The notes: generated by a model not told the origin, from the sequence alone. DNA of 64,000 nt from Blastocladiella emersonii ATCC 22665 (GCA_025594325.1 JANHCV010000009.1:434001-498000); one strand, 5' to 3'. Shown: positions 1 to 11,637, counted from the stretch's first letter. Numbers and translations are program-made.

Positions 1-1076
1 GGGTGGTTCTCAACATGGTCGAGTACGGCGGACAGGTGCGGGGCAAGTATAAGGTACCCCTGGAGCGAAACACCGTCAAAGGTACGGCCGCCCTCGCACC
101 AGGTGTTTTCGATGAGCCAGTCAAGGATACGGATAACTTTGTCGGGGCGGACCTGCTCGAGACCCGGGAGATCGGACAGCGCAAGCGTGATGAAGAATTC
201 ATTGCGAAGAATCTCGACGACGCGCGGCCGGTCAAACGCGAACTCGGTTTCGGTGAGCAGCTCGAACGAGTCCGCGTCCCAGCGGCTCAGCGCGGCGAGA
301 GCGAGATACACGGTCAAGCGGACGGGGAAGTTGCAGTCCGGGTTGAGGGGCAGGTGGTCCTCCCACTGCTTGTTGATTGACATGGCGGACGCACGGGCCC
401 ACGTGAAGAGCGGAAGGTACACGCCAAAGATCGCGTGCGCGTGCTGGGCAGTGTGCATCAGGACAAAACGGAGGACATGGGCGTGGCCGAGGCACGAGAC
501 GTGGACCAAAAGCTGAACGATCGAGGCAACCGGGTTCGTCGTGAAGAGCGGGACACGATCCGCGACCGCTACTTCACGGATCTGCCGGTTCACAAGGGCT
601 TTGACTTGTTCGACGCGCTTCTGCGTGAAGGGCGCATCAGACGTGTGAAGTACGGCAGGAACTGAGTCGAGGAGGCGACGCAGCGCCATGACGATGATGC
701 TTGGAAAATCGGATGGATCGACGGGGCGCGTTGTCTCAGGGCGAGTGTTGCTGCGGACGGGCGCGCGGCTATCAATCTTGCACTGCTCGAGGTACGCGAT
801 GAGGTTGGAGCGCATGCTCAAGTTCCAGCGGCCGCGATACGTTTGAAGCACGTGCGCGGGTGTGGAGATTGAAAACTGCGTATTGATCCAGGCGAGTTTG
901 AGGCGGTTTGCCTTGCTCGGCTCGGCAAGCTCGCGGCTGGCCGAGATCACGCAGAGGCGAGGCATCACGAGAACCACGACGTCGGCAAGCAAGTCGGACG
1001 GCAGATCGTGAAGTCCGAGCGGCTGGTCGGCTGGAGCGGCCTCGGCGTGTTGCGGCGAGTTGCATGAGCTTAACAT
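1..1076 (-). CDS. Family A F-box-like protein, copy A0 (3' end off the window)
   Basis: One reading frame stays open from ATG at 1076 to the left edge (358 codons) and has no stop inside the window. Residues about 20-70 match the head of the other family A proteins: a Leu-Pro-x-(E/D)-Leu stretch (LHDLPSDLLADVV), then a hydrophobic patch, ASRELAE and a Trp-containing segment. That pattern is F-box-like, which is inference rather than a scored hit. The rest is alpha-helical, repetitive and unrecognised. If the F-box reading is right it would act as an SCF substrate adaptor. The upstream dyad (1180-1200) and a variant of the family start block (about 1052-1078) tie it to copies A1-A5. It is more diverged from them than they are from each other. 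Exon 2, which carries the conserved CxxC in other copies, would lie outside the window. Confidence 0.7.
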   Translation of the reverse strand, partial: MLSSCNSPQHAEAAPADQPLGLHDLPSDLLADVVVLVMPRLCVISASRELAEPSKANRLKLAWINTQFSISTPAHVLQTYRGRWNLSMRSNLIAYLEQCKIDSRAPVRSNTRPETTRPVDPSDFPSIIVMALRRLLDSVPAVLHTSDAPFTQKRVEQVKALVNRQIREVAVADRVPLFTTNPVASIVQLLVHVSCLGHAHVLRFVLMHTAQHAHAIFGVYLPLFTWARASAMSINKQWEDHLPLNPDCNFPVRLTVYLALAALSRWDADSFELLTETEFAFDRPRVVEILRNEFFITLALSDLPGLEQVRPDKVIRILDWLIENTWCEGGRTFDGVSLQGYLILAPHLSAVLDHVENH

Positions 1077-1179
1077 TGCAAGGAAGGGTATGATGATGTG
1101 CGAAAGAGAGCCGACGAGCCTTGACGCGAGCTCCGCGAGCGTGTGAACAGCGCGCCAACGCGTCGCGTCGCGTCGCGTC

Positions 1180-1200
1180 GGTCACGCGGTGGCGTGATCC
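1180..1200. promoter_or_regulatory. Family A upstream dyad at copy A0
   Basis: GGTCAC followed by GCGGTGGC and GTGATCC, an imperfect inverted repeat 104-124 bp upstream of the A0 start. It is the same element seen upstream of A1, A2, A4 and two relics. A binding site for a regulator is inferred from conservation and symmetry. Confidence 0.5.
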
Positions 1201-2439
1201 GCACTTGAGTTCTCAACGCGTGACTGTCTCGCGGCGTGTCTCACGCTCACCCTTTCTTGAGGTCCTTGGACCCAAAGTCACACCGGCAGCTATTCTTTCC
1301 CTTCTCTTCATGGTCGCGGGCTAGCTGTTGTCACTTCTGTTACGCGCTCCATCCTACGCCCATGAGTGAAGTAGCCGCCGCAGCCCTCGACTCTCGCGAG
1401 CGCTGACCCGACTCGACGACGTCAAGTAGGTTCACATTGTTGAGAACAGACTCACGGGCGCGTTCGCGCCGCCGCTGAGGCAGTGCTCCATGCGCGTGTC
1501 GAGGCGGACCCTGCGTTGTACAGGCTGCCAAGAGGACCAAGCGTGGGCTGCGAAAACGGCCCGCGGGGTCCTGAGATTGCACGGCACCCCGCTCACCAAC
1601 GATCACGACAATGAACGCAGAGTTAGGGTTCGGTGCCTGTTCCAGCAACAAGCAGGGCCGCAACTGGGTGTTCATCGTCTCGAGGCTGACCTGCCACACC
1701 TTGTCAGCCCACTTTGTAGGATAACGCCCGAAACGGACGACGCGGGGACCTCCGATCCATCGAACATGCACCTTTCTATGAGCCGCGCTGGAGCGGCGCT
1801 GAGTTGGTCAGAGCCCAACCCCTTGAAACCCGTCCAAGCCAGCGGCGTAGGGAGAAATAAGGACAAAGAGAATACAATAATGTAGCAACGTAGAGTGCAA
1901 TGCCGTTCATATACTATCTAGCGTTTACAAGAATTCATCATAGCCCGCGTTGCGGGTTCCGATGTCCCTATCTTGATGTGTTCTAATCATCGGCAAGGCA
2001 CTCGCAGCCGTGGCGAGCGACAGAAGGCCGTCGTTGCTCACGAGAGGATATGGGCATAACTAGCAGAGTATGAGCGGACACCGAGGCGGCCGCCCGGGAG
2101 CAGACGAGACGGCGGCAGCGGTCGGTCGTGGTTGGAAGGGCGGAGTCCAGGTCGGTCGTGCGAAGGCGATGGTCGCCGTCAGACGATAACGGCGTGGAGA
2201 GCGCAGCGGGATGGCGAGGATGGCGTGGCGGACGAGAGGCTGCGACATCCTCGTGCGAGGGAAGACGCGAAGGTTGCCGACGATCGAGAGGAAGACCTGC
2301 CGACAGCAACGGCATGCATGGACTTGCGCTAAGGCTAGGTTGGGCTACATGGCTGAGCATTGGGGGAGCTTTTTGGACGGCCGGAAACCCGATTTTGTCT
2401 CCCGAGCTTCCGCGGCATCAGAGTGTGTTGATCGATCAC
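1201..2439. other. Intergenic region, no gene recognised
   Basis: No convincing gene. A minus-strand open frame (about 1340-1771) starts with a plausible protein-like stretch (residues such as FGRYPTKWADKVWQ) but then degrades into Arg/Ala-rich sequence. I have no family match and treat it as a possible gene fragment only. The remainder is low-complexity GC-rich sequence with frames open on both strands. Confidence 0.4.
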
Positions 2440-2590
2440 CACGTGATGTCACACCCGCCGTTTCTGGGCGGGGTCACGCGCTGCGCCACTGCTGCGCCAC
2501 CGCGCGAGTTGGCCGCTGCTCCACGCTTGTTGCACCTCGCTCGCGAGTGAATGAAACTGATGCTAACCTGCTGCAAACACGGTGCGGCGG
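2440..2590 (+). other. Possible orphan family 5' region (promoter relic)
   Basis: GGTCACGCG at 2472-2480 is followed about 75 bp later by a degenerate version of the start block (ATGAAACTGATG, then TAACCTGCTGCAAA, 2552-2577). Order and spacing match the promoters of families A and B. No family coding sequence follows. The copia fragment begins about 80 bp downstream. Only one arm of the dyad is present, so this is tentative. Confidence 0.3.
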
Positions 2591-2659
2591 ACGGATATGG
2601 CCGACGTCGCCATCCGTGTCGCGAAACTCTGGTCGCGCGTGGTCGACAAGGGGCGCCGG

Positions 2660-4054
2660 TAGCCGGATGCATTTCTACGTCCACGCTGTGCTCCCGAAAC
2701 CCGTGTACATGCGGCCGCCACCCGGTGTCGGCGCCGCCGATGACGACGTGTACCGGCTCAACAAGTCGCTGTACGGCCTCAAGGACGCAGGCCGTCACTG
2801 GTACCTGCTCTTTTCGTCCGAGGTCGAGAAGCTCGGGTTCAAGCACACCTCGGCCGACCCGTGCGTGTTCACGCGCCTGCTCGACGGCCGCGTCACCAAC
2901 CTCATCTGCTACGTCGACGACCTCCTGATCGGCGGCGACGATGAGGAGCAGGTCAAGGGTGTCAAGGCCGACCTCGCCAAGGTCTTCGACATCAAGGACC
3001 TCGGTCTCGCTGACTCGTTCCTCAACATGGAGGTGGTCCAGCACGAGGACTAGATCTGGATCGGGCAGACGGGGTACGTCAAGGGCCTCGTCAACCACTG
3101 GGAGCTTGGCAAGACCAACGCGCCGGTGCCCATCTCGCAGCTGCCCGAGTCCGGTATCACCAACACAATGCTCAGGTCGCCCAAGACCGCGGGTACCACG
3201 CTCGACGCGGGTACCCCCGGCGACGACATGTACGACGCGTCGCAGGTCGACATCACGCACTCGACCACCACGCTCGACGCGGACCGCACTCGCGCGTACC
3301 AGTCGGTCCTCGGCGCGCTGCTCCACCTCGCCACCGTGTCGCGCCCCGACATCTCGTTCGCGGTCGGCGTCGCGTCCCGCCGCGCGGCGTGCCTGACCCC
3401 GACATCTCGTTCGCGGTCGGCGTCGCGTCCCGCCGCGCGGCGTGCCCGACTTTCGCAGATCGCAAGGTGCTCAACCAGATCTGCCACTACGTGTCCAACA
3501 CGGCCGACCACGGCCTCAAGTTCGCCCGCAAGGCGCCCATCAACGAGTCGATGCGCTGCTACGCCGACGCCGACTACGCGGGCGACAAGGAGACGTGCCG
3601 CTCGACCACGGGCGTCGTCATCTCGATCGCGGGCGCCGCCGTCGCGTGGATGTCCAAGCGCCAGCCATGGGTCGCGCTGTCCACGGTCGAGTCGGAGCTC
3701 AACGCCGCCACCGAGGCGACGCGCGAGGTCATCTGGATCCGCGACCTGCTCGAGCAGATGACGCACTCCGAGATCAACCCGCCCGTCCTGCTCGAGGACA
3801 ACGAGCCGCTGATCGCCGTGACTCGAACCGATGCCGTGTGCCGCTCCGTCAAGCACATCTCGGTCCGCATCGAGTTCCTCCGCGACAAGGTCAAGCGCGG
3901 CATCATCTCGCTCCAGAAGGTCGCGTCGGCGCTCAACCTCGCCGACTTCTTCACCAAGGCCATTGTCGACGCCAAGGCGTTCCAGTGGGCCGTGTCCAGT
4001 CTCGGCCTCGTCCCGCGGTCGCTCATCCACGAGCACGCCGAGTCCGACGCGTAA
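2660..4054 (+). pseudogene. Ty1/copia pol fragment (reverse transcriptase - RNase H)
   Basis: Reads as the C-terminal half of a copia polyprotein. RT begins near VYMRPPPGV, then NKSLYGLKDAGRHWY and the catalytic CYVDDLLIG motif. A connection region (SVLGALLHLA...RPDISFAVG) follows, then RNase H with YADADYAGD, the STVESE motif and an integral DNEPLIAV. Gag, protease, integrase and the first part of RT are absent. It is dead: an in-frame TAG sits at 3052-3054, where HEDxIWIGQTGYV would otherwise continue, and a 53-bp tandem duplication (3345-3450) shifts the frame. The tail ends at TAA 4052-4054. I could not find matching LTRs on the two sides, so this is a truncated copy. Confidence 0.93.
3345..3450 (+). 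repeat. 53-bp tandem duplication inside copia pol
   Basis: The 53 bases from 3345 recur from 3398 with one visible difference (gcctga versus gcccga). Because 53 is not a multiple of three, the RT connection and RNase H parts end up in different frames. Confidence 0.95.
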
Positions 4055-4312
4055 GCTCGACTCGCCCGGCGGTCGGGGGAGAGTTCAAGTACACGTGACC
4101 GCGTTGCGCCACAGTCACCGGACGCGTGCGACCCCGCCCGCGTCACGCGCGTCACGCGCACCGCGCCGATCTCCCTTTGTCATCGCCGCGGACCGCCTCA
4201 CCTCACCGAGCGACGCGTCGGCCCGCTCACATCGGACGACGCGCCTCCGCATCCCCTCTCTCTCTTGTTCCTTTGACCAGTTGCTAGTATTAGCCACCAC
4301 ATACAGCCTGTT

Positions 4313-4387
4313 GTCCTCTCGTGAATCCCCTCACTGTCTCCTCTCGTGAACCTCTTCACCGTCCCCTCTTGTGAACCTCTTCACCGC
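4313..4387 (+). repeat. Three imperfect ~25-bp direct repeats
   Basis: The core CTCTCGTGAA(C/T)C followed by CTTCACCG or a variant occurs three times in a row. It lies between the copia tail and the membrane-protein fragment and may be part of a decayed LTR. No terminal structure could be fixed. Confidence 0.6.
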
Positions 4388-4437
4388 CTCGATCTTCTAC
4401 TCCGCCAAGATCGCACGTCCATCGTGCCGAGTTTCCT

Positions 4438-4662
4438 CCCAGTCGAGTACGCTCCAACTCGCACGTCCAGCTGCTCGTCTGCACGATCACGGTCCCGTTT
4501 AAGGCGGGGATCGGGTACTGGCTGACATTCGAAACCTCGGTCTTTAATCTGGGTTACTTTGGCACCGCGGTCGCGCGGGCGGCGTGCGAGTGGATCGGCC
4601 TGCTCCTGACGGTGTTCTACATGTTCCACGTCGACGGATACCAGCGGTGGAATCCGTGGTAG
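4438..4662 (+). pseudogene. C-terminal fragment of a membrane protein gene
   Basis: From about 4438 to TAG 4660-4662 one frame encodes two hydrophobic segments: LLVCTITVPFKAGIGYWLTF and a second around IGLLLTVFYMFHVDGYQRW. The protein-like stretch ends exactly at the stop. Upstream, the same theme continues only by switching frames (about 4380-4440), so this is a remnant or the last exon of a broken gene. Family unknown. A short GAA microsatellite (4661-4679) follows directly. No start codon or N-terminal exons are recognisable. Confidence 0.4.
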
Positions 4663-4852
4663 AAGAAGAAGAAGAAGAACTGTTTGTTATCATCCGGCTA
4701 ATTTGACTGACCTTCATGGAGAGGAGAATCCGCGTTGCGCCACACACGTGTGGGGCGCGACGCGACCCGAGCTCAGCACTCTCGCGAAAACCAAGCAAGC
4801 AATGATAGGAAGTAAATCGTCCACATGTATTCCAAAACTAGCCACAACCACT

Positions 4853-7800
4853 TCAGTGCGTGCGCGAGTCCTCGACCAGCTTGGCAAAGAGACTCTCGGG
4901 TCGCTGCAAGAGCACCTCGGGCGTGTCGAACTCGGCCACCTCGCCGTGGTCGAGGACTAGGATCATGTCCGAGTCGATAATCGTGCCGATGCTAATATTG
5001 CGCGGTCACGGATTGTGAGTAATCGGGCCGCAGTACCGCACGCGAGGCGAGCAAACGCACCGGTGAGCGATCGTGAGCACGGTGCACCCCGCAAACTCCT
5101 CGCGGATCGTCTTCTGGATGATCGCGTCCGTCTCGGCGTCGAGGCTCCCACTCGCCTCGTCGAAGATGACGACGCGACGCTTACGCAGGATGGCCGCCGC
5201 GAGCGTGAGGAGCTGGCGCTCGCCGCTCGAGAAGCTGGACCCGCCCGCGGCGACGGCAGCGTTGAGCTTCCCCTCCAAGTTGGCGACGCGGTCCTGCATG
5301 TGCGAGAGCTCGAGCGCGCACCAGATGGCCGCGTCGTCGTACTCGGCGCGCGGGTCGAGGTTGTCGCGCAATGTGCCCTCGAAGAGCTGCGGGTCCTGTG
5401 GGATGATGCACAGGTGCGAGCGCAGGTCGGCCAGGCCCAGCGTCGACAGGTCCGTGCCGTCAATCGAGATGCTGCCGCCCGTCGCCTCGATGATGCGGAA
5501 CAGGGCGAGCGTCAGCGACGACTTGCCCGCGCCAGTGCTAGTGAAACGGTCGGGAAGGTCAGCGCCACGTCCAGAAGGAAGTATGACTGTTGAAAGCGTA
5601 CCGCCCGACGATACCGACGCGCGTACCAGGTGCAATCGAGACGTTGATGCTGCGCAGGACGGGCGGGAGCTCGGGGCGGTACGTGGTCGAGTAGTCGGCG
5701 AACTCGACGGCGCCGGCGACGGGCCAGTCGGCGGGGAGCACGACGTCGGTCTTGGCCGCGGCCTCCTGGTCGATCTGCGAGTACTGAAGGACGCGCTCGA
5801 CGGCGACCATTTCTACAACCGCTCGCGTCAGCACCTCGACCATCCGTTCTTACACGCGAAAAACGCACCGCTCTCCATCTGGCACGCGACGTTGACAATG
5901 ACGCGGAACGACCACACGAGCCCCTGGGCCTGGCTGAGGGCGAGCCCGATCATGGCCGAGGTGGCGGTACCGCGCGTGAACACGGCGGCGAGCCCCACCG
6001 CCAAAATGAACAGCGACGCGAGCGCGGCCGAGTTGACGGCGAGCCAGCGGCCGAGGGACATGGACAGGTACCGCGCGCGGTTGTTGCGGTCGATGGCGTT
6101 ACTGAGCTGCTGCGCGTAGTACTCCTGGACAGCGTACGCGCGGATCGAGACGAGGCCGTGCAGGGACTCCTCGAACCGTTGGTACACTGGCGCGATGGTC
6201 GCGCTGTCCATGCGCTTGAGCTCGCGGCTCGCCTTGAGGAAGTAGACGGCGAGCTGGTACAGCAGGGCGACCGCGAATGGAACGACGATGAGCGCCATGG
6301 GCGCCGAAACGCCGATGATGGCGAAGGTCGCGAGGAGCATGCCCGCGTTGAAGATGAAGTTGATCAGCGCCATCGGGATCGACTCGTCGATGGCCGTGAT
6401 GTCGGACGAAAAGCGGTTGACGATGCTACACGCGAGGACGCGCACACAATGTCAGAACGAGCGCCACGCGAGTCGACGAAACGAACAAACGCACCGTCCA
6501 GCGGGAACGACCGTGAACCACGCCATAGGCGCGCGCATGACGCGCGTGATGAGCCCGGCGTGGAGGTTGCGCGACGCGTTGATGGACATGTACGCGAGCG
6601 ACGTGTACGCGACGACGGCCATGACGAGGATGTTGGACCCGGTGAGGCCGCCGTACACGCCGAGGTAAAACACGAGGTCAGCGGGCTTGTCGGGCGTCGC
6701 GTCGTTGATGGCCGACGACATGACCTGCAACCAAAAGCTGTGCAGCGCCATGATACCGATGCCGATGACGAAGCACGGCACGAACAGGATCAGGCCGCGC
6801 TTGCCGCACGCCGCCAGGTAGCTGCGGTACACGGCCCACGTCACGGTGCCCGTCAGCGAGTCGTCGTCGACCTGCTGCGCGGCCGCCGCGGGCGTCGCGA
6901 CGTCGGCGGGTTTGGAATCGTCGGCGCGCGACGCGTCGTCCTTGGTCGAGATCACCGAGTCCTCGCGCGCCAGCGTCACCGGCTCGTCCGCGCCGCCGTC
7001 ACGTTCCACATCGCCGGCGGCGTCCTTGGTCAAGTACTCGGCCACGAGCTTGGCGACGGCGCCGCCGAGGTCCATGAGCTGGTCGAAGGTGCCGTTCTCG
7101 GCGATCTCGCCGTCCTTGAGCAGCACGACCTCGTCGCACTGCGACAGGTGGTGGACGCCGTGCGTGACGAAAATGACCGACTTGCCGCGGAGCAGGCCGC
7201 GCGGGCCGAAGACGCGCGAGAAGATGTGCTTGTCGGAGACGCTGTCGACGGCGGAGAGGACCGAGTCGACGAGCAGGATCGAGCTCCTCGAGTACACGGC
7301 GCGCGCGAGCGAGATGCGCGCCTGCTGGCCGCCCGAGCACTACGCGATTCGGACACGCATTTGTCAGCCTTCACCCTCAAACCTCCGCACCACACCGCAA
7401 AAACGTACCGTGACCCCCTTATCCCCAATCACCGTCGCGTCGCCATTGACCATGGCCTTGATATCGGGCCCGAGCGCGCACGCCTCGACGACCGTGTCGT
7501 ACCACTCCTGGTCGAACTCGGAGCAAAACACAATGTTCTCGCGCAGCGTGCCGTTGAAGATCCACGCCTGCTGCGGCACGTAAGCGACCGACCCGCGCGC
7601 CGCCACCGACCCGCGGAGCTTGCGCATCTCGCCCAGGATCGCGTGCAGGAGCGCTGACTTGCCCTGGCCCACGCGGCCCACGACGGCCGTCAGCTTGCCG
7701 CGGGCCAGCGTGAAGTTGATGCCCTTGAGCTCGAACGCGGCCGGGGTGTCGACCTGCTCGTTGTCGTCGGCGGTCGTCTCGTCGTCGTCCTTCTTGGCCG

Positions 7801-9724
7801 CGCGCTCCCACTGGAAATGGCCGTCGGTGATCTGGACCGCGAACAGCGACTCGTTGTCGCCCTCGGAGCGGTCGACGGCGGCCGGGTCAATCTCGCCGAC
7901 CGCGAGAAACTGGCCGATGCGGCGGTACGAGACGAACGCGGTGCCCGCGGCGCCAATGACGTTGAAGATGTTGTTGAGCGGGAGCAGGAGGAGATTGAGA
8001 TACGACATGGAGACGAACATGCGCTGCGGCGTGAGGGGCTTGTCGGCGGGCCCGATGAGCGCGTACGACACGAAGGTGAGGAGGAAGACGAGGATGTGCG
8101 TCGAGTTGGAGACGCCGATGACGACTGACAGCGCCTGCCAGAGTCGGCGCAGCGCGGCCTGCTCGGTGTCGCGCAGGGCGACGAGCTTGCGCTTGAAGTA
8201 GTCCTCGAGCCCGTACAGCTTGACCGTCTTCATGCCCGAGATCACCTCGTTGAGCAGCTTGATGCGCATGTCTTTCGCCGCGAGGTTGACCTTGTTCTCG
8301 CGCACGTAGATCTTGGTGTACACGCTCGTGATCGGCGTGACGACGAACATGGCGAGCAGGCCCGTGAACGCCGAGACGCCGAGCAGGTCCCACAAAAAGT
8401 ACAGCGACAGGCCGATCGTGACGGGCATGCTCCACACGTCGGTCTGCTGCAGGAACGCGACCACCTGGCTCGTGTCGACGGCCATGCGGTTCACGATCTC
8501 CCCGACCGACGACCCGCCGCGCGCCGTCAGCGACAGAACCAGCGCCTTGCGGTAGATGGCCGTCATGAGCACGGTCCGCATCCGAAGCTGCAGCTTGGTC
8601 ATGAGCTGCACGCAGTACGCGCCCGAGATGGTGACGAGGTTGGTCGCGATGAACAGGCCGATCGCGTAGGTGAGCCCGTCGCCGAGCGGCGGCGGCGCCG
8701 CGCTGCCGGCCACGGCTGTGGCGCGCACCGAGCTCTGGTCGACAAACCCGATGAGGCCCGACAGGAACACGGGGCTGAGGAAGTTGAACCCGACGTACGC
8801 GAACTCGGCGACGACGCCGAGCGCGAACGTGGTCCAGAACCGCCGGATGACGCCGAACGTGAGCGCGTGGACCGCGGCTGTCTTCTTCCCGTCCTCGCCC
8901 GACCGCGACCGCGCCAGCAGCGACTCGTAGACGGGCGTGAGCCGGCGCACGGTCAGGAACCGGGACGTGTCGTAGATATCGTCCATGGTGATGGTCCTGC
9001 GGTTGGCGAGGCGCAGGACCGGGAGGACCCACGCGAAGGTGACGCGCGAGAAGACGGACGCGTTGTTTTCGGGCAGGTCGTTGGGCGTCGACCGCGACGC
9101 CGCGGGTACCGCGACCGCGATGGTTCCCATGAGCGAGACGAGCGTGCCGGCCAGGGACAGGTAGTAGAAGACCGGGTCCACGTCGTCGCCGAGGCGGCTG
9201 TACGTGCGCAGCGCGAGCGCGTCCGTGATGCTGCGCGCGAACCAGAACGCCGTGATGAGGGCCGATGGCGCGGGGACCTTGGTGTGCTCGAGCCACTGGA
9301 CGGGGATGGCGAAGAGCTACGAGACGCGTGGAGGTGATCGGGATCATGATCAGTTTCACGCTTAGCCCCGCACTGCACGCACACAGAAACGTACCAGCGC
9401 AACCGCTGCGCCGAGCTGCGACACGAGCAAGCTCACATCCACGCCCGGCCCCGCCGTAGCTGCGACGACCGCCTTGGCCACCGCCAACCCCGCGGCAACG
9501 AGCAGGAGCGCGACCTCGAGGTACAGCCGCGCGTCAGCGGCCGGGAACCGCGCGGAGCGCTTGGCGAGGAACGCGAGGCGCGGGACACCGACGGCGAACA
9601 CGAAGAGCGAGGGCACATTGAGCAGGATCGCCTGGTGGAAGCACGGGGTGAAGTCGACGGCACCGCCTGACGCGAGGACGGCGAATTTGGCGTTGCCGCC
9701 GCCGCTTGCGGGGCAGAAGGGCAT
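4853..9724 (-). CDS. ABCC/MRP-type ABC transporter, seven exons, 1,488 aa
   Basis: Exons 9724-9395, 9316-7409, 7339-6495, 6425-5869, 5812-5602, 5537-5061 and 4991-4853 total 4,467 nt. The order is TMD0-TMD1-NBD1-TMD2-NBD2, the full-length MRP layout; such pumps export glutathione, glucuronide and other conjugates, often at the vacuole or plasma membrane. NBD1 has Walker A GRVGQGKS (about residue 660), signature CSGGQ and an atypical Walker B ([12 protein letters not shown], with Ser where the catalytic acid sits). This fits the degenerate NBD1 common in ABCC proteins. NBD2 has GRTGAGKSS rebuilt across intron 5, signature SSGERQ, Walker B with DEAS, and the switch His in TIAHR across intron 6. 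The start at 9724 opens the TMD0 ([10 protein letters not shown]); the longer upstream frame is low complexity. Introns are 69-109 nt, with donors GTACGT, GTGCGT or GTACGC and TAG acceptors. Substrate unknown. Confidence 0.93.
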
Positions 9725-10268
9725 GTTGCAGGGTGCTAATTCGAGGAGCGAGCGAGGGAGGGAGAGCGAGAGCGCCGCGGCCGGGTTTTGACCGGAAGAT
9801 CTGGCGAACAGGGACTTTGGCGCGCGCGTGCGGGGACGGGCCGGGCGCAGGGCCGGCGGTGGCGGCGCGGCGGCGGTGCCACCGGGTCGCGGCCTTGCCT
9901 CAGGCGTGCGCGCGCACGTCGATTGCCGCGACCTTCGGCCTTCGGCATCACGCCCGGACCCGGCTTGATCGCCGCCGCCGTCGAGCTGTGTGTGACTCAA
10001 AGGCTCCAGACGACGTCGACCAAGTCGAGGAGATCCTCGGCGAGCATGTGGGGTGTGTGGCGCAGCGCGTCAGTCAGGCATGGCCGCGGTCGGGGCCACG
10101 AGGGCAGCGGCGCCTCCAGTTTGCGTGAGCCGCTTCGCCCAAGCTCAACGCTCAGAAGAGGACGCCAAGCAGAGAGAACGAAAGATGTAGGACGCAAGTG
10201 TGCATCTCTATTCCACTATACACTCGGGATGGGGAACACTACTACTAGAACAAGTCTGCGCTCTCCAC
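9725..10268. other. Intergenic: ABC transporter upstream / fasciclin downstream
   Basis: About 540 bp between two minus-strand genes, so it should contain the ABC promoter and the fasciclin terminator. I see no TATA-like box, no conserved ORF and no repeat. Confidence 0.5.
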
Positions 10269-11360
10269 TTAGAGCATGAGGGCAATGGCGCCAACGGCCG
10301 CGAGGACGACCGCGGCCGCAGCGTTAGTCGCGGTGGCGGCCGAAGTACCCGCGGGCCCAGCCTTAGCGGTCGTGGTCGTGTTAGGCGCGGCGCCCGTGTT
10401 GGAGGTGCCGTTGTTGACGGACGCGATCTGGTCGGGGAACACGACAAAGTCGATCCCGAACAACACGCCGTTGTTGGTGAAAATGTCCTTGGAAATGATG
10501 TTGATGTTCTTCTCGACCGTGATCTTATCGCCGTCGACCTGGACCGCGAGGTCGTGGCCGTGGATCGTCGGGACGGAGCGCGACTGGAGCCCCGCCGAGT
10601 ACGCGATGACGCCGGGCGAGATGTGCGTGGAGACGAGCGCCTTGAGCTGGCTGTCGCTGAGCTTGGCGAGCGCGTCCTTGACCTTATCCATGGCCGCGTC
10701 CGTCGGGATAAAGCCCGTGGTGTCGCCCTGCTTGTCAACGGTGGCGTCGAGCTTGGCCTTCTTGAGCAGCGCCGCGAACTGGGTGAACTTGGCGTCGCCG
10801 AGCGTGTCGGTGAAGCCCTTGGCGGGGAGCAGGACCTGGTCGATGACGTGGATGATCGAGTTGCCCGACTTGAGCGAGTCGACGACCTTGGCCTTGACGC
10901 CGGCGCTGCCGACTGCGACCGTCACGTCGTTGCCGTTCTTGGCGACCGCGAGCGCCTGGCCGCGCGCCGACGTCGGCGAGAAGGCGACGTAGGGGGACCC
11001 GATGCGCCGCAGCTGCGTCTGCACGATCTGGAACGCCGCGAGGTTCTCGGCGTAGATGGGCCCCGTGACGAGGTGCAGGGACAGGAGGTCGCCCAAGATA
11101 GCCTTGTCGGAAGGCACGTCGGCGAGCGCCTTGAAGGCGGCGTCGGTCGGCGCAAACAGCGTGAGCGGCTGCGCGCCGCCGAGCGTGGCCTCGAGGTTCT
11201 GGTCCTTGACGAGCTTGGCCAGCGTCTCGGTCCGGTAGTTTTTGCCGTTGGCGCCGCCCGACAGCGCCGCCAGGTTCTGCGCAATCGTGTTGGTGTCGGA
11301 CTGCGCCGCGACGACCGCGAGCAGCGCTGCCGCGAGGAAAATGGTGAGATGCGCCCGCAT
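10269..11360 (-). CDS. Secreted fasciclin (FAS1) domain protein, probably GPI-anchored
   Basis: Single exon, 363 aa. The start at 11360 is chosen because it opens a signal peptide (MRAHLTIFLAAALLAVVAAQ); the frame extends upstream but encodes non-conserved sequence. Two FAS1 domains follow, at about residues 40-165 and 175-315. Domain 1 has the H1-type motif LTLFAPTDAAFKAL and an H2-type IIHVIDQVLLP. Domain 2 has TGFIPTDAAMDKV and ends with GVLFGIDFVVFP. Then comes a Thr/Asn-rich linker with Asn-x-Thr/Ser glycosylation sites and a hydrophobic C-terminus (AAAAVVLAAVGAIALML) typical of GPI attachment. The family mediates cell-surface adhesion and matrix contacts. Despite the abbreviation it is unrelated to fatty acid synthase. 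Confidence 0.9.
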   Translation of the reverse strand: MRAHLTIFLAAALLAVVAAQSDTNTIAQNLAALSGGANGKNYRTETLAKLVKDQNLEATLGGAQPLTLFAPTDAAFKALADVPSDKAILGDLLSLHLVTGPIYAENLAAFQIVQTQLRRIGSPYVAFSPTSARGQALAVAKNGNDVTVAVGSAGVKAKVVDSLKSGNSIIHVIDQVLLPAKGFTDTLGDAKFTQFAALLKKAKLDATVDKQGDTTGFIPTDAAMDKVKDALAKLSDSQLKALVSTHISPGVIAYSAGLQSRSVPTIHGHDLAVQVDGDKITVEKNINIISKDIFTNNGVLFGIDFVVFPDQIASVNNGTSNTGAAPNTTTTAKAGPAGTSAATATNAAAAVVLAAVGAIALML

Positions 11361-11637
11361 GATGAAGTGTTGATGTGGGTGAGAGAGCATGGGCGGGCGG
11401 AGGGCCGAATCCGTGCCCTTTGAAGCGCGTAAGGAAAAAAAACGGTCGGCGGGCCGGCCAAGCCCGGCGACAGGCCCGAACGACGCCTCAGCGGTGGCTT
11501 GCCGTGAGGGTGGCGCAACTCGCTTGATGAACGAACGATCAATCACGGGCCACGTGGCCCTATGCGCCGATCGCGTGCGCATGAACGCCTTCCCTCGCCA
11601 CACATGTGCTCGACTCAGGGACGAGGAAACGCGCTCT
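11361..11637. other. Intergenic between epsilon-tubulin and fasciclin genes
   Basis: About 280 bp holding the fasciclin upstream region and the tubulin 3' end. An A-run (about 11432-11440) lies about 75 bp upstream of the fasciclin start. Nothing else stands out. Confidence 0.4.

Noticed and set aside
1340-1771. Minus-strand 143-codon open frame
   Set aside because: Only the first third looks protein-like and I found no counterpart; kept as a note under the intergenic entry.
2436-3326. 296-codon minus-strand open frame opposite copia RT
   Set aside because: Shadow of the RT frame containing CYVDD; not protein-like.
6158-7657. 499-codon plus-strand open frame opposite the ABC transporter
   Set aside because: Antisense of NBD and TMD exons with recognisable ABC motifs.
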